From CAVZVW01 sp963778845 (GTDB taxonomy: Bacteria; Actinomycetota; Actinomycetes; Actinomycetales; Kineosporiaceae): a stretch of DNA of 64,000 nucleotides. Within the stretch, counting starts at the first letter, position 1. Each line of letters begins with the position of its first letter. Shown piece after piece: positions 43,782-51,727 of this stretch. The DNA lies in contig CAVZVW010000001.1 of assembly GCA_963778845.1 (NCBI GenBank), positions 372,001-436,000 on the forward strand, given 5' to 3'. Both the position numbers and the translations under genes were made by a program. The notes under the pieces were generated by a model. The model had not been told where the DNA came from and did no database searches. It saw only the letters and a list, made by a program, of their open reading frames with translations.

Positions 43782-43853
43782 GAGCACCGCTTCCCGGTCA
43801 TCGGCGGAGGCCACCAGTCCACCCAGACGGCGACGCGGCGTCAACCCCGGTCG

Positions 43854-44567
43854 CTACTCGACCACCTCCCCGCGCACCTGACGCCGCCGCGGGGGCACCG
43901 GCACAGCGAACTCCGGCGGTGCCGGGCCGAAGGCCCGTTGCACTCCGGCCATCACCCCGCGACCGATCGCGAGGTTGCCGGCAGCGCCGATCGCCGCACC
44001 CACGCCGAACGGCACCAGCCGACCGGCGACGACCACACTCTGCTTGGCGCCGTACCTGCGCAGCACCCACCGGCCGAGCACCGTGTTCACCTGCTCGATC
44101 GCCGACCGCGAGATGCGGTCGGGCAGGAGCATGGCCCAGTGCTTGGCGGACCGGCCGGCGGCCTTCTCCACCAGCTGGGCCCCGCTCTCCCCGACGAGGA
44201 CGGCGAGCAGCAATGTCCGGCGCCGTTCGATGTCCTCGATGTCGACCCCGTGAACCTCGGCGACCGCCAGCGTGTACAGGGCGCTGGACTCCAGGAAGGC
44301 GACCGTCTCACCGGCGCTCATGAGCAGGGCTGCACCCGTGCCGACCGTCGGCGCCGCGGCCATGCCCCCGATCGCCGCACCCGTGCCGGCCACGGTGGTC
44401 AGGTACAGCGAGCCCAGGACGTCGACCACCTGCTGGGGGGAGGCGTCCGGGCGGCCTCGGCGCACCCGTGCCACGTGCGCCTGCACGGTGGGCTGCTGCA
44501 CCCGGATCGCCCGGTCGACGCCGGTCAGCAGCATCCGCTGCAGCCTCGAAGCCGGGTTCCCTCTCAC
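43854..44567 (-). CDS. EcsC family protein
   Basis: The 237-aa protein has Gly/Ala-rich amphipathic stretches (LTTVAGTGAAIGGMAAAPTVGTG), then MSAGETVAFLESSALYTLAVAEVHGVD and a final VGAAIGAAGNLAIGRGVM. These match EcsC-like proteins, whose role (secretion or hydrolase-like) is poorly defined. Its ATG overlaps the stop of the agmatinase-family gene by four bases, so the two are coupled; no functional link is obvious. Confidence 0.7.
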   Translation of the reverse strand: MRGNPASRLQRMLLTGVDRAIRVQQPTVQAHVARVRRGRPDASPQQVVDVLGSLYLTTVAGTGAAIGGMAAAPTVGTGAALLMSAGETVAFLESSALYTLAVAEVHGVDIEDIERRRTLLLAVLVGESGAQLVEKAAGRSAKHWAMLLPDRISRSAIEQVNTVLGRWVLRRYGAKQSVVVAGRLVPFGVGAAIGAAGNLAIGRGVMAGVQRAFGPAPPEFAVPVPPRRRQVRGEVVE

Positions 44568-45601
44568 CCGCCCTCCCTCGTCGCGCCGCGCCCGTCCAGC
44601 AGCGGCCGTGCCGGGTCGAACGGCGGGAGCTCGCCGCGCTCCTGAGCCCGGCGGCGGGCGATCCCGCCGAGGGCCTCGAGCACCACCCTGCTGCCGAGCA
44701 GCGCCGTCACGTCGGCGTGGTCGTGGTCCGGCGACACCTCGACGACGTCCACCCCCGCGACCGGCAGCTCCAGGCAGACCCGCCGGACGGCGTCCAGCAG
44801 CTGCCGGCTGGTCATCCCACCCGGTTCGGGCGTGCCGGTCCCCGGCGCCATCCCCGGGTCCACCACGTCGACGTCGACGGAGAGGAACACGCCGTCACAG
44901 TCGTCCACCGCGATCGTGAAAGCCTCGGTGAGGCAGGCGTCGAGTCCGCGGTGGACGACCTCGGTCATCTCGTAGGAGCGCATGTTCTGCTCCGCCATCC
45001 ACGAGAGGGTCTCCGGCTCCGGCCAGTAGCCGCGCAGGCCCAGCTGCAGGAACCGGTCCCCGCGGGCGGCCCCGGACTCGATCAGCCGCCGCATCGGCTC
45101 CCCGTGCCCGATCAGCGACCCGAACGTCTCGGTGCCGGTGTCGGCATGGGCGTCGAAGTGGATCACCGACACCCGTCCCCAGCCGACGTGCCTGGCGACA
45201 CCGGTGACGTCCGGGAGGGCGATCGAGTGGTCGCCACCCAGTACCACGGGGATCTTGCCCGCAGCCGCCACCCGCGTGACGACCTCCTCGAGTGCCGCGA
45301 GGGACTTGACGCCGTCGCCGGAGAACATCTCGACGTCGCCGGCGTCGACGACGCCGAGGTCGCGAAGGCCGTCGACCCGCAGCGCCAGCGACGGTCGGGC
45401 TCCGTCGTGGGCCAGGTAGCACGCCGACCGCATGGCCCGGGGCCCGAAGCGGGCACCCGACCGGAAGGACGTGCTTCCGTCATAGGGCGCACCGATGATC
45501 ACCGCGTGCGCGGCGTCCCACGTGGAGAGGTCGTCGAGGTCGCACGGCGGGACGCCGAGGAACGTGAAGTCGGGGCCGTACATCGCGCCGTACCGGGCCA
45601 T
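44564..45601 (-). CDS. speB: Agmatinase/ureohydrolase family enzyme
   Basis: This 345-aa ureohydrolase has the Mn-binding motifs: VVLGGDHSIALPDV (His), SVIHFDAHADTGTE (Asp-x-His-x-Asp), and FLSVDVDVVDPGMAPGTGTPEPGG (Asp-x-Asp). It hydrolyses a guanidino compound to urea; agmatinase or guanidinobutyrase are the likely options and the sequence does not separate them. The N-terminus (MYGPDFTFLGVPPC) is longer than in classical SpeB. ATG at 45601; followed by EcsC (overlap). The M20 peptidase lies 53 bp upstream. Confidence 0.88.
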   Translation of the reverse strand: MARYGAMYGPDFTFLGVPPCDLDDLSTWDAAHAVIIGAPYDGSTSFRSGARFGPRAMRSACYLAHDGARPSLALRVDGLRDLGVVDAGDVEMFSGDGVKSLAALEEVVTRVAAAGKIPVVLGGDHSIALPDVTGVARHVGWGRVSVIHFDAHADTGTETFGSLIGHGEPMRRLIESGAARGDRFLQLGLRGYWPEPETLSWMAEQNMRSYEMTEVVHRGLDACLTEAFTIAVDDCDGVFLSVDVDVVDPGMAPGTGTPEPGGMTSRQLLDAVRRVCLELPVAGVDVVEVSPDHDHADVTALLGSRVVLEALGGIARRRAQERGELPPFDPARPLLDGRGATREGG

Positions 45602-45654
45602 CGGGGCCTCGCTCTCCGGTCCAGTGCCGACAGGTCAGCTCAGATCCTCCTCCG

Positions 45655-47007
45655 TCACGGGCCGGGCGCCGCGAGCACCGTCCGTGCCAGGTGCAGGTGG
45701 AAGTCGACGGCATGCGCGAGGTCGTCCACGTGGATGCGCTCGTCCTTGTTGTGGATGCCGCTGTACAGCACCTCCGGCGGCGTCACCAGCGCGGGGCTGT
45801 ACCCGTAGGCGGCCGTCCCGAACGCGTTGCGCAGGTGCGTGCTGTCGGTGAAACCGGTGCACAGCGTGGGCAGCACGCGGCTGCCGGGGTCGGCTCGGTC
45901 CAGCCACGACTGGATCGCGGCGACCACGAGGCCGTCCGGCGGCGACGCCGTCCCGGCCGTCAGGCGGTCCACCCACTCCAGGTCGTAGTCCACCTGGCGC
46001 GAGCCGGGGACGCCGCCCAGCCGGGCGCGCAGGTCTGCCTCCACCTCCTGCTCGCTCGCCCCCGGCAGCACCCGGCAGTCGACGTCCATCGATGCCCGTG
46101 CCGGCATCACGTTCAGCCTCAGCCCGGCCTGCAGCATGGTCGGGGCGGCCGTCGTCCCGGTCAGGGTGGGCACGACGTCGCGCAACGTCGGGTGCGCCGC
46201 CTGCGCCCGGCGCACCAGGCCCGCGACGTCGCGATGCGAGATGGCACGGGCGACGTCCTCCTCCCCGAGCAGCGCGGCGAAGAACGGCCGCACGACCGGG
46301 TGGAGCACCGGCTGCGGCAGGCCGTCCCCGAGACGGGTGATCAGCTGCGCCAGCAGCGGGACGGCGTTACGCCCGATCGTAGGCATCGAGGCGTGGCCGG
46401 CCTCGCCGAGGGCGGTGACCCGGGCCGGGTAGGTCCCCTTCTCGCCGATGCTGACCCCGTGCACGACCCGGCCGTCGGCCAGCACGAGGCGGTCGCCGCC
46501 ACCCTCGTTGACGGCGTGGTCGCAGCGGATCTCGGGCATCGCCTCGACCAGCCACTCCATGCCGGTCCGCGCTCGCCCGTCCTCCTCGTCGCTCACCATG
46601 ACCAGCCACAGGTCGCCGCTGGGGCGGAAGCCCTCGGCGGCCAGACGCGCCATCGCGACCGTGCGGGCGGCCACCTCGCCCTTCATGTCGACCGCGCCCC
46701 GGCCGTAGAGGTACCCGTCGTCGTCGACCACCGCGGCGAACGGCGGGTGCGTCCAGTCGCGGGCGTCGGCGGGCACCACGTCCAGGTGGCCGACGAAGGC
46801 CAGGGAGGGCCCGCCCGCGGTGCCCGGGATGCGCGCGACGACATTGGCGCGACCCTCGTCCCGGGCGACGAGGCGGACGTCGACCCCGGCGTCGGCGAGC
46901 ACGTCGTGCACCAGCCGAGCCGCGGCGGTCTCCTCGCCCGGCGGGTTGGTCGTGTCGATGCGGATCAGCGACCGGGCCAGGTCGAGCACGTCGTCTGCGA
47001 GGCTCAC
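45655..47007 (-). CDS. M20 family metallopeptidase
   Basis: The 450-aa protein is a dinuclear-zinc M20 hydrolase (DapE/ArgE/carboxypeptidase G-like). Metal and catalytic residues appear in SLAFVGHLDVVPADA (His-x-Asp), LYGRGAVDMKGEVAA (bridging Asp), VMVSDEEDGRA (Glu-Glu pair) and YSGIHNKDERIHVDDLAHA (His). A dimerisation domain occupies the middle (GEKGTYPARVTALGEAGHASMP). It hydrolyses peptides or N-acylated amino acids. GTG at 47007 follows GGGAGGAA. Nearby is the agmatinase gene, perhaps a nitrogen-compound unit. Confidence 0.88.
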   Translation of the reverse strand: MSLADDVLDLARSLIRIDTTNPPGEETAAARLVHDVLADAGVDVRLVARDEGRANVVARIPGTAGGPSLAFVGHLDVVPADARDWTHPPFAAVVDDDGYLYGRGAVDMKGEVAARTVAMARLAAEGFRPSGDLWLVMVSDEEDGRARTGMEWLVEAMPEIRCDHAVNEGGGDRLVLADGRVVHGVSIGEKGTYPARVTALGEAGHASMPTIGRNAVPLLAQLITRLGDGLPQPVLHPVVRPFFAALLGEEDVARAISHRDVAGLVRRAQAAHPTLRDVVPTLTGTTAAPTMLQAGLRLNVMPARASMDVDCRVLPGASEQEVEADLRARLGGVPGSRQVDYDLEWVDRLTAGTASPPDGLVVAAIQSWLDRADPGSRVLPTLCTGFTDSTHLRNAFGTAAYGYSPALVTPPEVLYSGIHNKDERIHVDDLAHAVDFHLHLARTVLAAPGP

Positions 47008-47090
47008 GCAGCACTTCCTCCCACGGACGGGCCGCCGCCCGCAACCCCGGGGTGCGCGCGGCGGCCGGCGCCGGCCCGGATCGCCCTGCC

Positions 47091-47921
47091 TCAGAGCGAT
47101 CGCTGGTAGACGGTGAACGCCCTCGTCGCCGCGACCCCGCACACCAGAGCGAGCAGTGCCAGCGAGCCGAGGCGCCAGCCGACCCCCGCCCAGTCGGGCG
47201 TCTGCGACATCGTGGACCGACCGGCGACGACGGCCCAGTCGACGGGGTTGAACCTGCTGGCCGACTGGATCCAGCCCGGCGACAGCGCGGCGGCCATGAA
47301 GGCCGACGACACGAAGCTCGCGGGCAGCACGAGGAAGTTGACCGCGGCGATCACGGACTCCTCGCGGCGCAGCAGCAGAGCGATGGTGTTGGACAGCTGG
47401 GCGACGGCCGCGCCGAGGAGGCCGCAGGCCAGCAGCAGGACCGCGACGCCGACGACGCCTCCGGGGAAGCGCGCCCCGAGCGCCCACGCGACGCCGATGA
47501 TGATCAGCGACTGGATGGTGATGGTCACCACCTGCATGAGCACCCGCCCGGTGAGCAGCGAGCTGCGCCGGACCGGGGAGACCAGGAAGCGGTCGAGCAC
47601 CCCGCCCTCGAGGTCGATGATGATGCCCATCCCGCTCCACCCGCCGGAGAACATCGCGCTCATGACGACGATCCCCGGGGTCAGGTACACCAGGTAGCTG
47701 GTCGTGGCGAAGCCCGGCAGGTCGACGACGCGCTTGAAGAGCGCGCCGAACAACACCAGCCAGATGATCGGCTGGACGATGGTCAGCGCCACGTACCACG
47801 GTTGGCGCGCGAGGGTGCGCATGTGCCGCACGGTCATGTGCCAGGAGTCCGCCCAGACGTCGGAGGCCGCCGGCGGGCGGGCCGTGCGCCTCGCCGGGCG
47901 GGTCGCCACGCTGCTCGTCAT
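47091..47921 (-). CDS. ABC-2 type transporter permease (DrrB-like)
   Basis: The 276-aa permease has six helices with the DrrB/ABC-2 signature GVLDRFLVSPVRRSSLLTGRVL and the stretch FLVLPASFVSSAFMAAALSPGWIQSASRFNPVDW. It forms the membrane part of an export pump for drugs or lipids. ATG at 47921 overlaps the ATPase stop (ATGA). It lies 83 bp before the M20 peptidase gene. Confidence 0.92.
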   Translation of the reverse strand: MTSSVATRPARRTARPPAASDVWADSWHMTVRHMRTLARQPWYVALTIVQPIIWLVLFGALFKRVVDLPGFATTSYLVYLTPGIVVMSAMFSGGWSGMGIIIDLEGGVLDRFLVSPVRRSSLLTGRVLMQVVTITIQSLIIIGVAWALGARFPGGVVGVAVLLLACGLLGAAVAQLSNTIALLLRREESVIAAVNFLVLPASFVSSAFMAAALSPGWIQSASRFNPVDWAVVAGRSTMSQTPDWAGVGWRLGSLALLALVCGVAATRAFTVYQRSL

Positions 47922-48982
47922 CGAACCGCTCCTTCCAGGACGCGCTCGGCCGTCCCGCCGGTCCGTCCCGGCTCGTCGGCACCGCCCGAGTCGGCCGACA
48001 CCTCGGTGTAGCGGCGCCCCGTGTGGCGCAGGTATACGTCGTCGAGAGACGGGCGCGCGACACTCACCGCCTGCGCCCGCAGTCCCGCGGCGTCCATGGC
48101 CGAGAGCACCACGGGCACCGCCGTCGCGCCGGCATCGGCGCGCGCGCTGAGGACGGCGCCGTCCACCCGCACGTCTCGAAGGCCCGGCACGCGGGCCAGC
48201 AGGTCGGCCGCGGCGGCGGAGGACGCGACGTCCGCCTCGTGGAGCTGGATCGTCACCGTGTCGCCGCGCAGCTCGCCCTTCAGGGCCTCTGGCGTCCCTT
48301 GGGCGACGACCTGTCCCTTGTCCACGATCGCCAGTGAGGTGGCGAGCCTGTCCGCCTCCTCCAGGTAGTGCGTGGTCAGCAGGACGGTGACGCCCTCGTC
48401 GCGCGTCAGCCTGGCGATCTCGGCCCACATCGTCGCGCGCGACTGCGGGTCCAGCCCGGTGGTGGGCTCGTCCAGGAACAGGACCGCCGGACGGTGCACG
48501 AGGCCGAGCGCGACGTCGAGCCGACGCTTCATGCCCCCGGAGTAGGTGCGCACGAGACGGTCGGCCGCGTCAGCGAGCCCGAACCGGTCGAGCAGCTCCT
48601 TGGTGCGTCGTCGGACGTCCCCTCCGCGCAGGCCGTGCACGTTGCCCTGGAGCACGAGGTTCTCCCGACCCGTCGCGTCGGGGTCGAGCCCTCCCGACTG
48701 CGCGACGAGCCCGATCACCCGGCGCACGCGCTCCGGCTCGGCGAGGACGTCGATCCCCGCCACCCGGGCGCGCCCGCCGTCGGGGGTGGTCAGCGTGGTG
48801 AGAACTCGGACGGTCGTCGACTTGCCGGCTCCGTTGGGGCCGAGCAGCCCGAAGACAGTGGCCTCGGCGGCCCGGACGGTCAGCCCGTTCAGGGCCCGCA
48901 CGTCGCCGCGGTAGGTCTTCACCAGGTCCAGAGCCTCGATCGCCGGCTCCGAGCCGGTAGGTCTCGCGGTGGTGGACGTCAT
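47918..48982 (-). CDS. ABC transporter ATP-binding protein (DrrA-like)
   Basis: This 354-aa ATPase has Walker A GLLGPNGAGKSTTVRVL, the Q-loop IGLVAQSGGLDPD, signature YSGGMKRRLDVALGLVH, Walker B VLFLDEPTTGLDP and H-loop LLTTHYLEEADRLA. The long C-terminal domain (LKGELRGDTVTIQLHE, then SLDDVYLRHTGRRY) is typical of DrrA daunorubicin-type exporters. It pairs with the overlapping permease. Divergent from the SHOCT-like gene through a region carrying an inverted repeat; no local TetR or PadR gene was found. Confidence 0.93.
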   Translation of the reverse strand: MTSTTARPTGSEPAIEALDLVKTYRGDVRALNGLTVRAAEATVFGLLGPNGAGKSTTVRVLTTLTTPDGGRARVAGIDVLAEPERVRRVIGLVAQSGGLDPDATGRENLVLQGNVHGLRGGDVRRRTKELLDRFGLADAADRLVRTYSGGMKRRLDVALGLVHRPAVLFLDEPTTGLDPQSRATMWAEIARLTRDEGVTVLLTTHYLEEADRLATSLAIVDKGQVVAQGTPEALKGELRGDTVTIQLHEADVASSAAAADLLARVPGLRDVRVDGAVLSARADAGATAVPVVLSAMDAAGLRAQAVSVARPSLDDVYLRHTGRRYTEVSADSGGADEPGRTGGTAERVLEGAVR

Positions 48983-49042
48983 GACACGAAGTCCCTTCTG
49001 TGTGAGTTGTCGCCCGAAACCTTGCTCGTGAATGCAGCATCT

Positions 49043-49076
49043 GTCAAGGCCTTCTTGCTAGATTGGGATCCTTGAC
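49043..49076. promoter_or_regulatory. Inverted repeat in the drrAB-DUF divergent promoter
   Basis: GTCAAGG (49043-49049) and CCTTGAC (49070-49076) form a perfect inverted repeat with a 20-bp spacer. Overlapping it is CAAGGCCTTCTTG, a CAAG-N5-CTTG palindrome at 49045-49057. TTGACT at 49072-49077 could also be a -35 element. It is a likely regulator site for the exporter, the plus-strand gene or both. Confidence 0.5.
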
Positions 49077-49089
49077 TTACGCTTTCTTC

Positions 49090-49905
49090 ATGCCAGACGA
49101 TATCGACGACATCCTCCGCAGGGTGGCCGCGGGCGACCTCGCGCCCGAGGCAGCCCTGGTTCTCCTCGACGGCGACGAGCAGCCCACCGGTGCGCCCGCC
49201 TACCCGCCGGGCGAGGTGACCCGCATACGCATCGTGGCGGCCTACCGCCCCGTCGACGTGATCGGCGACCCGACGGTCGCGGAGCTCTTCGTCGACGGGC
49301 CGCACTCCGTGCGGCGAGAGTCGGGGCTCGTCGTCGTCGAGGCGCCCGAGTGGCCGTCGGCGGCCGCCGACCCCGACGCCCGTCCCGGTGACGAGGAGCG
49401 CCAGGGCCGGTTCTCCTTCGCGTCCCTGCCGCGCACCCTGGCGTGGGCCCGGGCGTGGAAGGACCACCACCTCAGCGTCCGGGTGAACCCGCACCTGCCG
49501 CTGGAGCTGGAGATCACTGGCGGCCAGGCACGCCTCTCGGGCACCGAGGCCGGCGTCGACGTCCGCCTGCTGGCGTCGTCCCTGAAGGTGGACCGGCTGC
49601 GTGGCTACGTGACCCTCGACGTGATGTCCTCCTCCGTCAAGGGCTTCGTGGGGCCCACGGGCCGCTCCCGGATCAGCGCCGAGTCCTCCTCCGTCAAGCT
49701 GTCCCTGCTGGCCGGAACGGACCTGCGCATCCACGCCCGCAACAGGTTGGGCAAGGTCGTGCTGCCGACCCGCGTCACGAAGGGCGGGTTCCCCGAGGGC
49801 GAGGTCGTCGACTCCGTCGTCGGCACCGGCCGGGACTCCCTCGACATCGACGCCCTCATGAGCTCGGTCGTGATCGGCACCGGCGGGGCGGGCGAACCGC
49901 GATGA
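49090..49905 (+). CDS. SHOCT-like N-terminal, beta-helical DUF4097-like protein
   Basis: This protein of about 271 aa begins MPDDIDDILRRVAAGDLAPEEA-like (DLAPEAALVLLDG), a short helical region related to SHOCT-type bacterial domains. The rest is a regular beta-strand array with repeated SSSVKG/SSSVKL elements (LDVMSSSVKGFVG, ISAESSSVKLSLL, DALMSSVVIG), resembling DUF4097/putative adhesin beta-helices. The role is unknown; related proteins are often linked to small regulators, and here it is coupled (ATGA) to a DUF2089 protein. ATG at 49090; upstream TTG codons at 49063 and 49072 are alternatives. Confidence 0.65.
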   Translation: MPDDIDDILRRVAAGDLAPEAALVLLDGDEQPTGAPAYPPGEVTRIRIVAAYRPVDVIGDPTVAELFVDGPHSVRRESGLVVVEAPEWPSAAADPDARPGDEERQGRFSFASLPRTLAWARAWKDHHLSVRVNPHLPLELEITGGQARLSGTEAGVDVRLLASSLKVDRLRGYVTLDVMSSSVKGFVGPTGRSRISAESSSVKLSLLAGTDLRIHARNRLGKVVLPTRVTKGGFPEGEVVDSVVGTGRDSLDIDALMSSVVIGTGGAGEPR

Positions 49906-50357
49906 CCGCTACGGTCGGCCCGGTGAGCCCCTACCGCCCTCCGCGGGACTGCCCCGTCTGCACGAACAGGCTCGACGTCACCCAGCTCGGGTGCCCGTCG
50001 TGCGGCACCGGGCTCTCGGGCCGGTTCGCGCCGTGCGAGTTCTGCGCACTCGACGAGGCCGAGCTCGCCGTCCTGCGCGTCTTCCTGGCCTCGCGCGGCA
50101 ACATGAAGGACCTCGAACGCCACCTCGGCGTCAGCTACCCGACGGCCCGCGCCCGCTTCGACGACCTCCTGCGCAAGCTCGGCCTGCTGCCGGCCGGTGC
50201 CGCGCCGTCGGCCGGTGCCGCGCCGTCAGTCTCCCCACCCGAGACCGGCGGCCCGACGGTCGGCTCACCCGGCAGGCTCGAGGCCTTGCGGGCGGTGGCC
50301 ACCGGGGAGCTGGACGTGCAGGCGGCACGGCGCCTGCTCACCGGTCAGGGCGACTGA
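49902..50357 (+). CDS. DUF2089 family zinc-ribbon/helix-turn-helix protein
   Basis: The 151-aa protein has an N-terminal zinc ribbon CPVC-x11-CPSC (DCPVCTNRLDVTQLGCPSC) with a further CEFC, then a helical domain, AELAVLRVFLASRGNMKDLERHLGVSYPTARARFDDLLRKLG, typical of DUF2089 putative regulators. A two-copy AGAAPS repeat and a Pro-rich linker precede a C-terminal helix like the start of the upstream gene's product (VATGELDVQAARRLLTG). It is coupled to the preceding gene by ATGA and probably regulates its expression or works with it, by inference. Confidence 0.82.
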   Translation: MTATVGPVSPYRPPRDCPVCTNRLDVTQLGCPSCGTGLSGRFAPCEFCALDEAELAVLRVFLASRGNMKDLERHLGVSYPTARARFDDLLRKLGLLPAGAAPSAGAAPSVSPPETGGPTVGSPGRLEALRAVATGELDVQAARRLLTGQGD

Positions 50358-50364
50358 GGCTCGG

Positions 50365-50919
50365 GTGGCACGTCGCAGCGCGGGGGTCCTGCTCTACCGG
50401 CGGACGTACCGGCCTGCGTACCAGCCTGCGGACCGGCCCGCGGACCGGCCGGGTCCCCCCGGCGCAGCCACCCCGTCGCCGGTCGGCGTGGAGGTGCTTC
50501 TGGGCCACATCGGGGGGCCCTACTTCGCACGCAAGGACGCAGGCGCCTGGTCCATCCTCAAGGGGGAGTACGGGGAGGGCGAAGAGCCGCTCGACGTCGC
50601 GCGGCGCGAGTTCACCGAGGAGACCGGCCATCCCGCACCCCGGGGCGCCTACGTGGCGCTGGGCGAGGTGCGCCAGGCCAACGGCAAGATCGTCACGGCG
50701 TGGGCGGTCGAGGGCGACCTCGACCCCGCGGCGGCCACGAGCAACACCTGCGAGATCGAGTGGCCGCCGCGGTCGGGCCGGGTCCTGGTCGTCCCCGAGG
50801 TCGACCGGGTGGACTGGTTCCAGCCGGACGCCGCCCGACCCCGCCTCGTGCGCGGTCAGGCCCCGCTGGTCGACCGGCTGCTGGAACACCTGACGACCAC
50901 CGCTGCGCCGTCGCCGTGA
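50365..50919 (+). CDS. NUDIX hydrolase
   Basis: The 184-aa protein has the NUDIX box GEYGEGEEPLDVARREFTEE (G-x5-E-x7-REUxEE) followed by TGHPAP, the Mg-dependent site that hydrolyses nucleoside diphosphate-linked compounds. The N-terminal ARRSAGVLLYRR is the first strand; an unusual insertion of TYRPAYQPADRPADRP interrupts it before VGVEVLLGHIGGPY. Strand WSILKGE precedes the box and VLVVPEVDRVDWF follows. GTG at 50365 is used, 7 bp after the DUF2089 stop. Substrate unknown. Confidence 0.88.
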   Translation: MARRSAGVLLYRRTYRPAYQPADRPADRPGPPGAATPSPVGVEVLLGHIGGPYFARKDAGAWSILKGEYGEGEEPLDVARREFTEETGHPAPRGAYVALGEVRQANGKIVTAWAVEGDLDPAAATSNTCEIEWPPRSGRVLVVPEVDRVDWFQPDAARPRLVRGQAPLVDRLLEHLTTTAAPSP

Positions 50920-51013
50920 CCCTGCACCACCCGGCACCCCGGTCTGGCGTGATCATGCACGTCCGGTCCATGCCTTGGGCCTGCGGAGGCGCGGACTCTG
51001 GCACTCTGGCCGC

Positions 51014-51727
51014 GTGCACATCCCGAGCCCACGGCTGCGGGCAGCCGTCACCGCGGTGGCGCTGCTCGCGGCGCTCACCGCGTGCAGCGGGTCCAGCAGC
51101 AGTGCGAGCGCGCCGCCGTCCGCCGCGACCCTGCTGGCCCAGGCACGCACGACGCTCGACGCCACCTCCGGCGTCCACTTCGTGCTCTCCAGCCTGGACG
51201 TGCCGGCCGGCGTCACTGCCCTGACCGCCGGTGAGGGCGACGCCGTCCACCCGGACAAGTTCAAGGGCACCCTCACCGTCACCCTCCTCGGCACGACGGC
51301 CCAGGTGGCCGTGGTGTCCACCGGCGGGGTGGTCTACGCGAAGCTCCCCTTCACAGCGGGGTTCATCAAGACCGACCCGCACTCGTTCGGCATCAACGAC
51401 CCCGGCACGCTCATCTCGCCCGACTCGGGGATCACCCAGCTGCTCAGCGCCGCCACCGATGCCAAGCTCGGCGGCGAGGCTCGCGTCGGGACCTCGGTGG
51501 TCCGCGAGGTCACGGCCAGCCTGCCCGGAACGGTCGTGGCCAAGGTGCTCACGTCCAAGGACCCGACCAAGCCGGTGCTTGCGACCTTCAGCATCGACGA
51601 GAAGACGTCCCAGCTGCGCCAGGCGAAGCTCATCGGGCCGTTCTTCGCCGCGACCAACAGCACCTACACACTCGTGCTCGACCGCTACGGCGAACAGGTC
51701 GACATCAGTGCCCCAACCGCCTCCTGA
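51014..51727 (+). CDS. LppX/LprAFG-family lipoprotein (LprG-like)
   Basis: The 237-aa protein has lipobox LTACSGS after a signal helix, then the LprG fold: LLAQARTTLDATSGVHFVL, FKGTLTVTLLGTTAQVAVVSTGGVVYAKLPF, and IDEKTSQLRQAKLIGPFF. LprG binds triacylated lipids in a hydrophobic pocket and moves them across the envelope. The next gene is a P55-like MFS transporter with overlapping start, exactly the LprG-Rv1410c arrangement of mycobacteria. GTG at 51014 is used; no strong ribosome site is visible. Confidence 0.82.
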   Translation: MHIPSPRLRAAVTAVALLAALTACSGSSSSASAPPSAATLLAQARTTLDATSGVHFVLSSLDVPAGVTALTAGEGDAVHPDKFKGTLTVTLLGTTAQVAVVSTGGVVYAKLPFTAGFIKTDPHSFGINDPGTLISPDSGITQLLSAATDAKLGGEARVGTSVVREVTASLPGTVVAKVLTSKDPTKPVLATFSIDEKTSQLRQAKLIGPFFAATNSTYTLVLDRYGEQVDISAPTAS